DNA of 64,000 nucleotides from the NCBI RefSeq assembly GCF_002165625.1, contig NZ_NGNS01000001.1:124001-188000 (forward strand). Reading direction: 5' to 3'. The translations under genes and the position numbers were made by a program. The first letter of the stretch is position 1; every line of letters starts with the position of its first letter. The notes under the pieces were generated by a model. It did no database searches. It was not told the origin of the DNA and saw only the letters and a list, made by a program, of their open reading frames with translations. Below are positions 36,922 through 46,192 of this stretch, piece after piece. The DNA is from Neiella marina (lineage in GTDB: Bacteria > Pseudomonadota > Gammaproteobacteria > Enterobacterales > Neiellaceae).

Positions 36922-38958
36922 ATGGGAGCAAGACTCGTGTTTATTCGACAGATATGGCGCATTCTTTCAGTAGTGGCATTGCTGCCAACAATGGTCTTGG
37001 CCAGTCAACCACAACTTGTAGACGTTCGTTACAATAATTTAGTCAATGACCAGTTTGAGCTCGAACTGGTTTTCGACCAGCCTTTTTTACCGCCGCAAAC
37101 CACAGTAGCGCAGCTACCAGAGCAAGTTATTGTGACCTTTCCTGAGAGTGTCTCAGCAATGACTCTGTCTAGCATTCCGGTTGGCGAAAAAGGGGTTCAG
37201 CGAGTCAACTTCTTTCAAACTTCGGAAGGTTTGGCGGTTCACACCGTCATGGAGCGACTACGACCATATGCTGGTCGCATTCAGGGCAATAGCTATGTTC
37301 TCAGTCTCGGCAATGTCGACGGAGCAGACAGTGACGATCTGCCGGACTACCTCAACGAAATAACAGCGATTGATTTTCGCCGCACAGAAGCTGGCGGTGG
37401 TGATGTATTAATTTTCTTAGCGCGTAATTCAGTGGCTGCCGATGTTGTCCAACAAGGCGACAAAGTGGTCGTCAGTTTCTTTGATGTCAATATCGTCGAG
37501 GCGCTGGTAGCGCTACTTGATGTCACCGATTTTGCCACCATAGTCGACACCATAGACGTTCAGCAACAACAGCAAAAAGTGACCTTAACCGTTGCTGCTA
37601 ACAGCAATTACAGTTTTCATCATCAGCAGGTCGATAACTTATTCACGCTCAGTTTAGAACCGATTCCCGAAGCTGAAATAGCCAAACAGTCAAAATACTC
37701 AGGCAAGCCAATTTCGCTCAACTTTCAAGATATTCCAGTGCGAACCGTGTTGCAGATCATCGCCGACCACAATGGCTTTAATTTGGTAACAACCGATACC
37801 ATCAGCGGCAACATGACATTGCGGTTGGATGGGGTACCTTGGGATCAAGCATTGGATATGATTCTCAAGATCCGTGGCTTGGGTAAACGAATGGAGGGCA
37901 ATATCCTGCTGGTTGCTCCGGCAGATGAGTTAGCAATCCGCGAGGCACAAGAATTACGAGCTCAACAAGAGGTTGAAAACTTGGCCCCTCTGTTTTCTGA
38001 ATATGTTCAGATCAATTACGCCAAAGCAGATGATATTGCTGAGCTACTCAAGAATGATGAAGCCAATATGCTCTCAGAGCGTGGCTCTGTCACCGTCGAT
38101 GAGCGAACCAACACTTTACTGATTCGCGATACTGCAGAGCAATTAGAAGAGGTTCGGCGGTTGATCGCGGTTCTCGACCGTCCCGTCAAACAAGTATTGA
38201 TTGAATCTCGGGTGGTCAATGTTCGCGATAGCGTCGGCGAGGAACTTGGTGTTCGTTGGGGCATTACCAATACCTTCGACGCGGGCTCTGGTAATGGCGC
38301 CACATCCGGCACAATTGAAGGTGCCAATGACGCCAACAATGGCGTTGTGCCGTCGATTGCAGACCGCATGAATGTTGATTTACCAGTGGCCAATGCGGCT
38401 GGCTCTATTGCCTTCCAGGTTGCCAAACTCGCTGATGGCACAGTGATTGATCTCGAGCTGTCGGCTTTAGAAGTTGAGAACAAGGGTGAAATCATCGCCA
38501 GTCCGCGGATCACAACAGCCAACCAAAAGCCAGCTTACATTGAACAAGGTGTTGAAATCCCTTATGAAGAATCAACTTCAAGCGGAGCAACCAATATCGA
38601 ATTCAAAAAAGCGGTACTGAGTTTGCGCGTGACACCGCACATTACCCCCGATAATCGCATCATTCTTGATTTGGTGATCACTCAAGATACTCAGGGCGAA
38701 GAAGTACCTACTTCTGCCGGGGGCAGAGCCGTGGCAATCGATAAGCAAGAGATCGGTACGCAAGTATTGGTCGATAATGGCGAAACCGTTGTTTTGGGTG
38801 GTATTTATCAGCAAATCAACACCAAATCTGTTTCCAAAGTACCGGTTTTGGGGGATTTACCGGCAGTTGGCTGGCTGTTCCGCAACACCAATGAATCCAA
38901 CGAAAAACGAGAATTGTTGATTTTTGTGACCCCAAGAATCATTACCGAAACGCTATGA
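36922..38958 (+). CDS. pilQ: Type IV pilus secretin PilQ
   Basis: A 678-aa outer-membrane secretin with a signal peptide (to about residue 27, VLAS). Two AMIN-type domains lie between about 33 and 245, then an STN/N0 domain (ISLNFQDIPVRTVLQIIADH), an N1 domain (YAKADDIAELLKN) and the secretin core ending in VPVLGDLPAVGWLFRNT and ELLIFVTPRII. ATG 36922 has GGAG 6 nt upstream. Pili cross the outer membrane through this ring. Confidence 0.95.
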   Translation: MGARLVFIRQIWRILSVVALLPTMVLASQPQLVDVRYNNLVNDQFELELVFDQPFLPPQTTVAQLPEQVIVTFPESVSAMTLSSIPVGEKGVQRVNFFQTSEGLAVHTVMERLRPYAGRIQGNSYVLSLGNVDGADSDDLPDYLNEITAIDFRRTEAGGGDVLIFLARNSVAADVVQQGDKVVVSFFDVNIVEALVALLDVTDFATIVDTIDVQQQQQKVTLTVAANSNYSFHHQQVDNLFTLSLEPIPEAEIAKQSKYSGKPISLNFQDIPVRTVLQIIADHNGFNLVTTDTISGNMTLRLDGVPWDQALDMILKIRGLGKRMEGNILLVAPADELAIREAQELRAQQEVENLAPLFSEYVQINYAKADDIAELLKNDEANMLSERGSVTVDERTNTLLIRDTAEQLEEVRRLIAVLDRPVKQVLIESRVVNVRDSVGEELGVRWGITNTFDAGSGNGATSGTIEGANDANNGVVPSIADRMNVDLPVANAAGSIAFQVAKLADGTVIDLELSALEVENKGEIIASPRITTANQKPAYIEQGVEIPYEESTSSGATNIEFKKAVLSLRVTPHITPDNRIILDLVITQDTQGEEVPTSAGGRAVAIDKQEIGTQVLVDNGETVVLGGIYQQINTKSVSKVPVLGDLPAVGWLFRNTNESNEKRELLIFVTPRIITETL

Positions 38959-39014
38959 TTCTTTACAAAGCCGTCAAAAAATCATATAAACATCGGTCGG
39001 AATTGCGCTGACGG

Positions 39015-39066
39015 AAGTTCAGCGCATTCGCTAATGATCATAATGCGCTGTTTAAGCGCTGAACTT
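39015..39066 (+). other. Nested inverted repeats in the pilQ-aroK gap
   Basis: AAGTTCAGCGC (39015-39025) pairs with GCGCTGAACTT (39056-39066), and overlapping AGCGCATT (39021-39028) can instead pair with AATGCGCT (39042-39049). The two pairings compete for the shared AGCGC. No T-run follows. The structure lies 78 nt before aroK and could be a leader switch, an mRNA-processing site or a transcript end for the pil operon. Confidence 0.55.
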
Positions 39067-39144
39067 CGCACTCTCGAGCGCACTTAATTCTGATAGACGT
39101 TCACGGTAGAAGCGAACACTTCTTGATTTACCCGTAAAGACGCA

Positions 39145-39663
39145 ATGGCTGAAAAAAGAAATATATTCCTTGTTGGCCCAATGGGAGCCGGCAAAAGCAC
39201 AATTGGTCGCCAATTGGCCCAAGAACTTCATCTGCAGTTCTTCGATTCAGATCAAGAAATCGAGAAGCGCACTGGCGCTGATATTTCTTGGGTATTCGAT
39301 ATCGAAGGTGAAGCAGGTTTTCGCGCTCGCGAAGAATCTGTTATCAACGATCTGACAGAGAAGCAGGGCATTGTTCTGGCGACCGGTGGTGGCTCAATTA
39401 AGAGCAAAGAAAACCGCAATCGTTTGTCAGCACGCGGCATTGTCGTGTATTTGGAAACATCGATTGACAAGCAATTTGCCCGAACTCAACGAGACAAGCG
39501 ACGTCCACTTCTTGCCAACGCCGATGATCCGCGCGAAGTATTGGAAGAACTGGCCGGAGAACGCAACGATCTGTACAACGAAATCGCTGATGTAGTCGTC
39601 CAAACCGACGATCAAAGTGCCAAAGTTGTTGCTAGCCAAATCATCAAACAACTCGATCTGTAA
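39145..39663 (+). CDS. aroK: Shikimate kinase I
   Basis: A 172-aa P-loop kinase that phosphorylates shikimate. Walker [12 protein letters not shown] (residues 11-21), the substrate Asp in [13 protein letters not shown], the Arg of [11 protein letters not shown] and ATGGGSI are all present. Ribosome site is weak. It is followed by aroB after 12 nt, the usual pair. Confidence 0.97.
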   Translation: MAEKRNIFLVGPMGAGKSTIGRQLAQELHLQFFDSDQEIEKRTGADISWVFDIEGEAGFRAREESVINDLTEKQGIVLATGGGSIKSKENRNRLSARGIVVYLETSIDKQFARTQRDKRRPLLANADDPREVLEELAGERNDLYNEIADVVVQTDDQSAKVVASQIIKQLDL

Positions 39664-39675
39664 AAGAGGTTGAAT

Positions 39676-40749
39676 ATGGAGCAGGTCACCGTCCAGCTGG
39701 ATGACCGTAGTTACCCGATTTTTATAGGTTCGGGAATCATCAAGGACAGCAACTACATTGCTCCATACATTCGCGGCAAAAAAGTTGTCATTGTCACCAA
39801 TGAAACGGTCGCCCCACTTTATTTGGACGCTGCCTCACAAGCTCTGACCGACTTTGAAGTCAGTGCCGTAGTGCTGCCTGATGGTGAGCAATATAAAACG
39901 CTCGAACACCTTAACAGCGTGTTTGACAAGTTATTGGCAGACAACCATGGTCGCGATACCACATTAGTGGCACTAGGCGGCGGCGTGATTGGCGATATGG
40001 CGGGGTTTGCCGCAGCTTGTTATCAGCGCGGTGTCGACTTCATTCAGATACCGACCACCTTGCTCGCTCAGGTCGATTCATCGGTGGGTGGCAAAACTGC
40101 CGTCAATCACCCTTTGGGCAAAAATATGATCGGCGCCTTTTACCAACCGCGCGCTGTCATCATTGATATCGATTGCTTACAGACCCTGCCGAAACGCGAA
40201 CTATCTGCAGGCATGGCAGAAGTCATTAAATACGGCATTATTGAGGACTTTGAGTTCTTCGAATGGCTTGAGCAACACGTCGATGAGCTCATGGCACTTG
40301 AACCCACGCTGATGTCAAAAGCCATTGCCCGATGCTGCCAAATCAAGGCAGATGTAGTTGCTGCTGATGAAACAGAACGCGGCAAACGTGCACTACTCAA
40401 CTTGGGACACACCTTTGGCCATGCGATTGAAGCCGAGCAAGGCTATGGCAACTGGCTGCATGGCGAGGCGGTTGGTGCAGGCATGGTTCTCGCCAGCCAG
40501 ACAGCAATGCTTGAAGGCCTCGTTGACCAAGCGCAACACGATCGAATGGTGGCCTTGATCAAAGCTGCAGATTTGCCAGTTACAAAACCAGCTGAGATGG
40601 ATTATGCTGCTTTTATCAAGCACATGATGCGCGATAAAAAAGTCCAAGAGGGCAAATTGCGCTTGGTGCTACCAGAAGCAATCGGTCGTGCTGGTATCTA
40701 TAGTTCTGTGCCAGAATCCGTATTGCAACAGGTGATCGAAAGTCACTGA
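39676..40749 (+). CDS. aroB: 3-dehydroquinate synthase
   Basis: A 357-aa NAD- and metal-dependent cyclase of the shikimate pathway. It has the NAD motif [14 protein letters not shown], the [20 protein letters not shown] loop, and metal ligands in [15 protein letters not shown] and WLHGEAV. ATG 39676 is chosen (AAGAGGT 5 nt upstream) over an in-frame TTG that forms part of the ribosome site. Confidence 0.97.
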   Translation: MEQVTVQLDDRSYPIFIGSGIIKDSNYIAPYIRGKKVVIVTNETVAPLYLDAASQALTDFEVSAVVLPDGEQYKTLEHLNSVFDKLLADNHGRDTTLVALGGGVIGDMAGFAAACYQRGVDFIQIPTTLLAQVDSSVGGKTAVNHPLGKNMIGAFYQPRAVIIDIDCLQTLPKRELSAGMAEVIKYGIIEDFEFFEWLEQHVDELMALEPTLMSKAIARCCQIKADVVAADETERGKRALLNLGHTFGHAIEAEQGYGNWLHGEAVGAGMVLASQTAMLEGLVDQAQHDRMVALIKAADLPVTKPAEMDYAAFIKHMMRDKKVQEGKLRLVLPEAIGRAGIYSSVPESVLQQVIESH

Positions 40750-40766
40750 ACCATACGGGCACTTTG

Positions 40767-42299
40767 ATGGAACTTGAGCCACAAGCCACTAGTCTATTGC
40801 CATCACAGCAGCAACTCATGCTGCGCATTCAGCATTTGGCTGGCCTCGACTCCAACCTCGTTATCATTGCTGGGCGCGAAGGCGCCGGCAAGCACACCCT
40901 TGCTTCAGCCTTGGTCGAACAATACAGCGACGAATATGATCTCGCTTGGCTTGAAGTCAGCAGCAAGAGCTCTGATTCAGTAGTTCGGGCACAAGTACTC
41001 AACCAGCTATTTGCCGATACCGCTTACGATCCTGACGAACCACTTCAGCACAGTGTCAATCAAATACTTGGCGATACCGGCGGCAAGCAAATGATTGTCC
41101 TTACCCATGCCGATCGCCTCAGCAACCAGCTGTTGGTTGAACTCTGGAGTTTGGTAGAAAATAGTCGTCAGTTGCCTGCCGGTACTCATCATATCAGCGT
41201 TCTGATGTTCGCAGACCCCATCTGGGCGAACCGCGTTTCGCGCGAAATGGCAGCAATCACCGAAGCCGATCAACCTGTACTTCAAATACCGTCGCTACCA
41301 CTAGAAGAACGCAAACAACTATTCTCTCAACTCCAGCAGCGACTTGGCCATAACGAACTCGAGGTCGATTTGGTCGAGCGGCAGCTTAACGACCAAGATG
41401 GCTTACCTGGCGAAATCGTCGCTTTGTGCGACGTGGCAACACCCGTTGTTGTCGATGATGACGAAACACCGGGCGACAATAGACAGCCAATGGTGGTAGC
41501 CAAGACTTGGCTGATTGCCGCTGCAGTTGGCTTGCTGCTGTTAGTAGTTATCCTTTGGTGGGCAATGTCTTCGGAACCCGAAAGCCAACAAGCAGCAAGC
41601 TTGGCAACACCAGAGCCGATGACTGAAACTGTATTGGCCACGGAACCTGATGACACCACTGTTCGAGCAAATGAAGCACAAGAGTCGAAACCAATAGCGG
41701 ACAACGCCCCTTTAGAGCAACTGCCTGAACAGTTGCCGGAGGCCACTGTCACCACTGAAGTGGAAGATGAATCGGACAAACAGCGTATCGAAGTCGATGA
41801 GCAAGCACTCACTTCGATTGCAGCGAAGCAGGCGTTAGATACGCCAACTGAGCCTGCAATTGAGCAGCGCTTAGAGCCAGTTACAGAGAGCAAACAGCAA
41901 GCTGAGCCCGAGGTCGTTGAGGTCGCGCCACAACCGGTAGCGGTGCCCACACCGGAACCCGAAGCATTGGCTCCAGCTCCAGAAAGTATCCCCGCTGTTA
42001 AGTCGCAACCTTGGTGGCAACAGTTAGATGGTAAAGAATATGTCCTGCAACTCGGAGTGATGAGCAGTCAGACACGATTGGATGCTTTTGCCAAGCGCTA
42101 TGGTTTAAACGATGACTTGTCTTTCCGCCAATACCTAAGCCAACGCAAAGATAACCTCGTGTATATCGGCGTATACGGCAGTTACCCTTCGGCAGCTGCT
42201 GCGCGACAAGCAATTAACGCCTTGCCATCACAGGTTCAAGCATTGAAACCTTGGCCAAAATCAGTCGCTACCATTCAACAAGAAGCAGTTGGCCCTTGA
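40767..42299 (+). CDS. damX: DamX-like cell division protein with AAA and SPOR domains
   Basis: A 510-aa inner-membrane protein. The cytoplasmic N-terminus is a P-loop ATPase-like domain (IIAGREGAGKHTLASALVEQ near residues 34-52), a membrane helix lies at about 249-270 (LIAAAVGLLLLVVILWW), then a long low-complexity Glu/Pro/Gln-rich linker, and a C-terminal SPOR domain (about 425-500, YVLQLGVMSSQTRLDAF) that binds denuded septal glycans. Known DamX proteins act in division; the gene order aroB-damX-dam is conserved. ATG 40767 lacks a ribosome site; an in-frame TTG lies one codon earlier. Confidence 0.88.
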   Translation: MELEPQATSLLPSQQQLMLRIQHLAGLDSNLVIIAGREGAGKHTLASALVEQYSDEYDLAWLEVSSKSSDSVVRAQVLNQLFADTAYDPDEPLQHSVNQILGDTGGKQMIVLTHADRLSNQLLVELWSLVENSRQLPAGTHHISVLMFADPIWANRVSREMAAITEADQPVLQIPSLPLEERKQLFSQLQQRLGHNELEVDLVERQLNDQDGLPGEIVALCDVATPVVVDDDETPGDNRQPMVVAKTWLIAAAVGLLLLVVILWWAMSSEPESQQAASLATPEPMTETVLATEPDDTTVRANEAQESKPIADNAPLEQLPEQLPEATVTTEVEDESDKQRIEVDEQALTSIAAKQALDTPTEPAIEQRLEPVTESKQQAEPEVVEVAPQPVAVPTPEPEALAPAPESIPAVKSQPWWQQLDGKEYVLQLGVMSSQTRLDAFAKRYGLNDDLSFRQYLSQRKDNLVYIGVYGSYPSAAAARQAINALPSQVQALKPWPKSVATIQQEAVGP

Positions 42300-43138
42300 A
42301 GAGTTCTAAGCAACGCTCTTTTCTAAAGTGGGCAGGCGGCAAGTTTGCTTTGATCGAGCCTATCGTCAAGCAGTTGCCAACAGGAACTCGACTGGTAGAG
42401 CCATTTGTTGGCGCCGGCAGCGTATTTCTTAACACCAACTATGAGCACTACTGGTTAAATGATATTAATCCAGATTTGATTGATGTCTATCGGCGCTTAC
42501 AGAACAGTCCAGAGCAACTCATCGAGGCAACTCGCCCATTGTTCACTGCAGCCAACAATAATGCCGATGTCTATTACCGGCTGCGCAATGAATTTAATCA
42601 AAGCAAATCCAGCTTACGGCGAGCAAGTCTGTTTATCTACTTCAATCGTCATGGCTATAACGGCCTTTGTCGTTACAATCGCTCCGGTGGTTTTAACGTG
42701 CCGTTTGGCCGCTACAAGCGCCCGTACTTTCCTGAGCAAGAAATGCAAGCCTTTGCAGCTAAGGCGCACTTAGCAAGCTTCACGTGTCTACCCTTTGAGC
42801 AGGTGTTTGCTCGCGTTGAAACCGGTGACGTCGTCTACTGCGATCCGCCGTATGCGCCACTCAGTGCTACCGCTAGCTTCACCGCATATGCTGGCAATGG
42901 CTTTAGCAGCGACGAACAACTTAAACTCGCAGAGTGCGCCGATCATTGTGCTAATGAACAAGGCTCTCCGGTACTGATTAGTAATCACGATCTGGAGTCG
43001 ACTCGCTATTGGTATCAAAGTGCCAAAATCACTCAGTTGGACGTGCGCCGGAACATTAGCCGCAATGGCAACGGCAGAGGGAAAGTCAGAGAACTATTGG
43101 CTCTATATGAAATTGAAGTTAACGCAGAACCCAACTAA
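42296..43138 (+). CDS. dam: DNA adenine methylase (GATC)
   Basis: A 280-aa methyltransferase that modifies adenine in GATC. AdoMet motif VEPFVGAGSVFLN and catalytic CDPPYAPLSATASF are intact, and RSFLKWAGGKF is the usual N-terminus. TTG 42296 is chosen because it overlaps the damX stop (TTGA) and puts the start nine residues before this segment, as in E. coli; a longer frame would begin inside damX. Dam guides mismatch repair and replication timing. The 3' end overlaps the convergent DUF2970 gene by 20 nt. Confidence 0.94.
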   Translation: MKSSKQRSFLKWAGGKFALIEPIVKQLPTGTRLVEPFVGAGSVFLNTNYEHYWLNDINPDLIDVYRRLQNSPEQLIEATRPLFTAANNNADVYYRLRNEFNQSKSSLRRASLFIYFNRHGYNGLCRYNRSGGFNVPFGRYKRPYFPEQEMQAFAAKAHLASFTCLPFEQVFARVETGDVVYCDPPYAPLSATASFTAYAGNGFSSDEQLKLAECADHCANEQGSPVLISNHDLESTRYWYQSAKITQLDVRRNISRNGNGRGKVRELLALYEIEVNAEPN

Positions 43139-43316
43139 CGACAGCTAGTAAGCCTAATACAAATAACAGGATCATAACGATACCAGCCACCACATAAGGC
43201 AGCACACTTCGTTCGGCAAAATCTTGTTGCCTTGCTGCTTCTGATTGCACACCAAACAAGGCCGCCGCAGCGCTCTTTAGATAGCGCCAGGCGTCACTTT
43301 CATGATTAGTTTTCAA
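43119..43316 (-). CDS. DUF2970 small membrane protein
   Basis: A 65-aa protein with the DUF2970 pattern: a short amphipathic start (AWRYLKSAAAALFGVQSEAARQQDF) and one membrane helix (about residues 40-63). It is common in gammaproteobacteria and its role is unknown. The only start in this frame is TTG 43314-43316, without a clear ribosome site. The end overlaps dam. Confidence 0.7.
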   Translation of the reverse strand: MKTNHESDAWRYLKSAAAALFGVQSEAARQQDFAERSVLPYVVAGIVMILLFVLGLLAVVSWVLR

Positions 43317-43334
43317 ACCAACGGGTGGGTTTGT

Positions 43335-43655
43335 CTATTCAGTTGGCTTTTTGTCGGATTGAATCCGATCGCTGCTGTTGCGTGAAATAAGTTCTAGCAG
43401 ATCTAAGAAGTGGAAGCTTGTCGAGCGGCTACTACCGGTCGCCCAGCCATACCAGGAGGTAGACGGAGTCTCAGAAGCCAATGCACATTGGTTGGTTGGA
43501 TGGCTGCTAGGCAGGGCATTATTGTATTCGACCCCAGCTTCACAATCGCAGCTCAATAAACCAGTCACGGCTTGAGTTTGCCCTTGATAGGCAAAACCTG
43601 CGACGGTTAGAGTGACAGCGGCTGCGCTGCCAGAAAGCCAGTATTTGAGAGCCAT
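43335..43655 (-). CDS. Small exported protein of unknown function
   Basis: A 106-aa protein beginning MALKYWLSGSAAAVTLTVAGFAYQ, with a Sec-type signal or membrane anchor to about residue 24. The rest contains CDCEAGVEYNNALPSSH and one more cysteine, and is polar with many Ser/Thr. No family recognised. AAGG lies about 9 nt before ATG 43655; a longer frame upstream is not supported. It is 18 nt upstream of the DUF2970 gene on the same strand and could be co-transcribed. Confidence 0.55.
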   Translation of the reverse strand: MALKYWLSGSAAAVTLTVAGFAYQGQTQAVTGLLSCDCEAGVEYNNALPSSHPTNQCALASETPSTSWYGWATGSSRSTSFHFLDLLELISRNSSDRIQSDKKPTE

Positions 43656-43741
43656 GATGGTCGCCTTTGTCCAATTCCATGTACAAACGGTTAACAAGTA
43701 TACAAGGATGTTTCAATTGAAACAAATTGATCTGAGACAAA

Positions 43742-43767
43742 AAAACACCGCCAGTTGGCGGTGTTTT
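43742..43767 (-). terminator. Terminator after the TorF-type porin gene
   Basis: AAAACACCGCC (43742-43752) pairs with GGCGGTGTTTT (43757-43767) over AGTT. It is symmetrical and works on the minus strand 32 nt after the porin stop. Confidence 0.9.
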
Positions 43768-43798
43768 ATATCGCATTGTAATCTTTATATTTTTTATC

Positions 43799-44473
43799 TT
43801 ATAGATCGAAATCTACAGAGTAAGAAACAACCGCTTTAACGTCATCGTCGTCAAGGTCGGTATCGCTCATTGCGAAAGTGAAGCCGTCTTTGCTGACAGA
43901 GAAGCCGTAGTCGATGTAGTCTTCACCAGCATCATCGTCAAAGCTGAAGCTACCAACGTGCAGACCCAACTCCAAACCTTCAGCAACTTCGAAAGCTGCA
44001 TCAGCAGACAGGTACAAAGCATCTTCGTATACTTCGCCGCCGTCGTCGCTGTTAACACCGTAGCTAGCGCCAACAGTCAAGAATGAGTAAGAAACAGAAC
44101 CGTAAACTTCACCGAAGTCGTACTCGTTGTCGCTATCAACTTCTGATGAATCTGGGTACGCGTAGTAGATGTAACCGATATCGTATGCGAAATCGCCTAC
44201 TTCACCAGCATAACCTGCATAGAAATCCAATTCGTAAGACGCGTCGTCACCGAAATCAACGTTAGATGCCCAAGTACCAACGTATACGCCAGAAGCGTGA
44301 GCATAGTCGATACCGCCTTGAACAGCTGCGCCGTCGTCAGTCTGAGTGACGCCACGCCACAAGTAGTTGCTGGTAAGGCCGATGTTGGCAGACAGACCTT
44401 CAACGGCGATAGCTGGTGCAGATAAAGTTGCGGCAACAATCGCTGAAGCGATCAGAGTCTTAGTTGCTTTCAT
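43799..44473 (-). CDS. TorF family putative porin
   Basis: A 224-aa outer-membrane protein with a signal peptide (to about residue 23, ending AIAVEG). The mature part starts with the TIGR02001-type segment LSANIGLTSNYLWRGVTQTD and GGIDYAHASGVYVGTWASNVDFG, then alternating aromatic beta strands and an aromatic-free C-terminal strand ending SVDFDL. It is very acidic (long Asp runs), suited to a marine outer membrane. AGGAG lies close before the ATG. A sigma-54 promoter and NtrC-like sites lie upstream, so nitrogen limitation is the likely signal and a nitrogenous solute the likely cargo. That function is inference. Confidence 0.85.
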   Translation of the reverse strand: MKATKTLIASAIVAATLSAPAIAVEGLSANIGLTSNYLWRGVTQTDDGAAVQGGIDYAHASGVYVGTWASNVDFGDDASYELDFYAGYAGEVGDFAYDIGYIYYAYPDSSEVDSDNEYDFGEVYGSVSYSFLTVGASYGVNSDDGGEVYEDALYLSADAAFEVAEGLELGLHVGSFSFDDDAGEDYIDYGFSVSKDGFTFAMSDTDLDDDDVKAVVSYSVDFDL

Positions 44474-44547
44474 TAGTGTGTACTCCTGGATATGTGAGTG
44501 ATGTTATTCGACTTTTTAGTATGTCGTTCATATGCTGAGTCCAACAA

Positions 44548-44563
44548 AGCACAGCCTATGCCA
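44548..44563 (-). promoter_or_regulatory. Sigma-54 promoter of the TorF-type porin gene
   Basis: On the minus strand TGGCATAGGCTGTGCT has TGGCA at -24 and TGCT at -12 with GG and GC exactly 10 bp apart. Only the base before TGC deviates from TGGCAYR-N4-TTGCW. The predicted start near 44537 leaves a leader of about 65 nt. Confidence 0.78.
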
Positions 44564-44604
44564 CACTTACAAAATTCATATTTATTAACTAGTTATGAAT
44601 ATCC

Positions 44605-44726
44605 ATGCACTTTTTGTGCATACATCACCACAACCCTTTGCACCAAAATTGAACCCTGCATTAACCATATTTTCACTTTTGGTGCAAAGTGGTATTTTTG
44701 GTGCAACTATTAACATCATTGCACCA
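44605..44726. promoter_or_regulatory. Cluster of NtrC-like sites between porin and rpe
   Basis: The NtrC half-site TGCACC/GGTGCA or close variants recur: the palindrome ATGCACTTTTTGTGCAT (44605-44621), CTTTGCACCAAAA (44636-44648), its exact inverse TTTTGGTGCAAAG (44677-44689), TTTTTGGTGCAAC (44695-44707) and TTGCACCA (44719-44726). They begin about 70 bp upstream of the sigma-54 promoter start. Spacing within each dyad differs from the enteric TGCAC-N7-GTGCA pattern, so the binder is not certain. The rest of this 323-bp gap shows nothing else. Confidence 0.6.
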
Positions 44727-44796
44727 CTGCAATGGTCGCCGCAATCCGCTAAACTATGGCCTCATAATTTGTGTTGATGGCTTGAGTAACTATCTA

Positions 44797-45495
44797 ATGG
44801 CTAACGAAATTCACCCCCATATCATTGCCCCATCGATTCTTTCTGCTGATTTAGCAAGGCTGGGAGAAGATGTTAGCAACGTCCTCGCAGCGGGTGCAGA
44901 CTGGGTTCACTTCGATGTAATGGACAATCATTACGTACCAAACCTGACGTTTGGTCCAGCAGTGTGCAAAGCACTTCGCGACTACGGAATTACTGCACCA
45001 ATTGATGTTCATCTGATGGTGGAGCCAGTTGACGCACTTATTCCACAGTTTGCAGATGCTGGCGCTAGCTTAATTAGTTTTCATCCTGAAGCTTCGAAGC
45101 ACCCTCACCGGAGCATCCAAGCGATTAAGGCAGCCGGATGCCAAGCCGGCGTGGTACTGAACCCCGGCACTCCTCTCAGCATTCTCGATTATCTTATTGA
45201 TGATATTGACTTAATCTTGTTGATGTCAGTCAACCCTGGATTCGGCGGCCAGAAGTTTATCCCTGCGACAATGGATAAGATCCGTCAGGCGCGGGCCATG
45301 ATTGATGCTTACGGCCTACCGATCCGGCTGCAAATTGATGGTGGCGTCAACGTCACTAACATCGGCGATATTGCCGCTGCGGGTGTCGATACCTTTGTTG
45401 CTGGTTCAGCAATCTTCGGTCAGCAAGATTATGATTTGGTGATTGCTCAAATGCGCGAGCAATTGACCCTAGCAACCGAAGCTTCGGGAGCTTAG
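44797..45495 (+). CDS. rpe: Ribulose-phosphate 3-epimerase
   Basis: A 232-aa TIM-barrel enzyme of the pentose phosphate pathway. It starts [23 protein letters not shown]; metal and catalytic segments [32 protein letters not shown] and QIDGGVN are intact. ATG 44797 is chosen over a frame reaching back into the operator cluster. First of rpe-gph-trpS. Confidence 0.96.
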   Translation: MANEIHPHIIAPSILSADLARLGEDVSNVLAAGADWVHFDVMDNHYVPNLTFGPAVCKALRDYGITAPIDVHLMVEPVDALIPQFADAGASLISFHPEASKHPHRSIQAIKAAGCQAGVVLNPGTPLSILDYLIDDIDLILLMSVNPGFGGQKFIPATMDKIRQARAMIDAYGLPIRLQIDGGVNVTNIGDIAAAGVDTFVAGSAIFGQQDYDLVIAQMREQLTLATEASGA

Positions 45496-45503
45496 CGCCA
45501 ACA

Positions 45504-46184
45504 ATGAAGCCAGAACAAATAAAGGGCATAGCGTTTGATTTAGATGGCACGCTGCTCGATAGCGCGCCAGATCTTGCTGCCGCAGTCAACGCTATGCTGA
45601 CAGCAATGGGCGCCGATCCGGTAGCGGAAATCCAAGTGCGTCATTGGGTGGGCAATGGTATGCCGGTATTGGTGCAACGCGCAATGCAACATATTGGTGC
45701 CGATAAATCGCTATTCGAACAGGCATTCTCTTTGTTTACTCAAGCCTATGCCGATGATCCAACGTCACGTTCAACACTCTATCCCGGTGTTGCAGAGGCT
45801 TTAGTTCAGTTGCATGAATTGCGAATACCGATGGCAATTATCACCAACAAAGCCGCGCGGTTTTTGCCCGCAATACTGTCGGGATTTGCCATTGACGGCT
45901 ACTTTTCTCAGGTGATCGGCGGTGACAGCTTGCCTGAAAAGAAGCCTCATCCGATGCCGCTGCAACATGTCTGCCAGCACTGGCACATTGAGCCGCGTCA
46001 GCTATTGATGGTTGGTGACTCAAAAAATGACATTGAAGCAGGAAAAGCCGCAGGTTGTATGACCCTCGGCTTGACCTACGGCTATAACTACGGCGAACAT
46101 ATCGGCCTCAGCAATCCAGATCAGGTTGCCGACAATTTACTTGAGCTAGTTGCGCAACTGGCTCCAACCAATCAACTCGTTTAG
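45504..46184 (+). CDS. gph: Phosphoglycolate phosphatase
   Basis: A 226-aa HAD-family hydrolase that removes 2-phosphoglycolate. HAD motif [15 protein letters not shown], motif [10 protein letters not shown], the motif III lysine in EKKPHPMPL and motif [18 protein letters not shown] are all present. It follows rpe by 8 nt, the conserved order. Confidence 0.94.
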   Translation: MKPEQIKGIAFDLDGTLLDSAPDLAAAVNAMLTAMGADPVAEIQVRHWVGNGMPVLVQRAMQHIGADKSLFEQAFSLFTQAYADDPTSRSTLYPGVAEALVQLHELRIPMAIITNKAARFLPAILSGFAIDGYFSQVIGGDSLPEKKPHPMPLQHVCQHWHIEPRQLLMVGDSKNDIEAGKAAGCMTLGLTYGYNYGEHIGLSNPDQVADNLLELVAQLAPTNQLV

Positions 46185-46192
46185 GTAACAAG

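Noticed and set aside
38016-38522. 168-codon minus-strand ORF
   Set aside because: Antisense to the pilQ secretin core, with no recognisable domain.
41327-41950. 207-codon minus-strand ORF rich in Ser, Thr and Cys
   Set aside because: It is the antisense of the low-complexity linker of damX; composition is that of a mirror frame and there is no ribosome site.
44636-44707. Inverted TTTGCACCAAAA repeats as ends of a small mobile element
   Set aside because: They occur several times in mixed orientation and match NtrC half-sites next to a sigma-54 promoter; no target duplication is seen.
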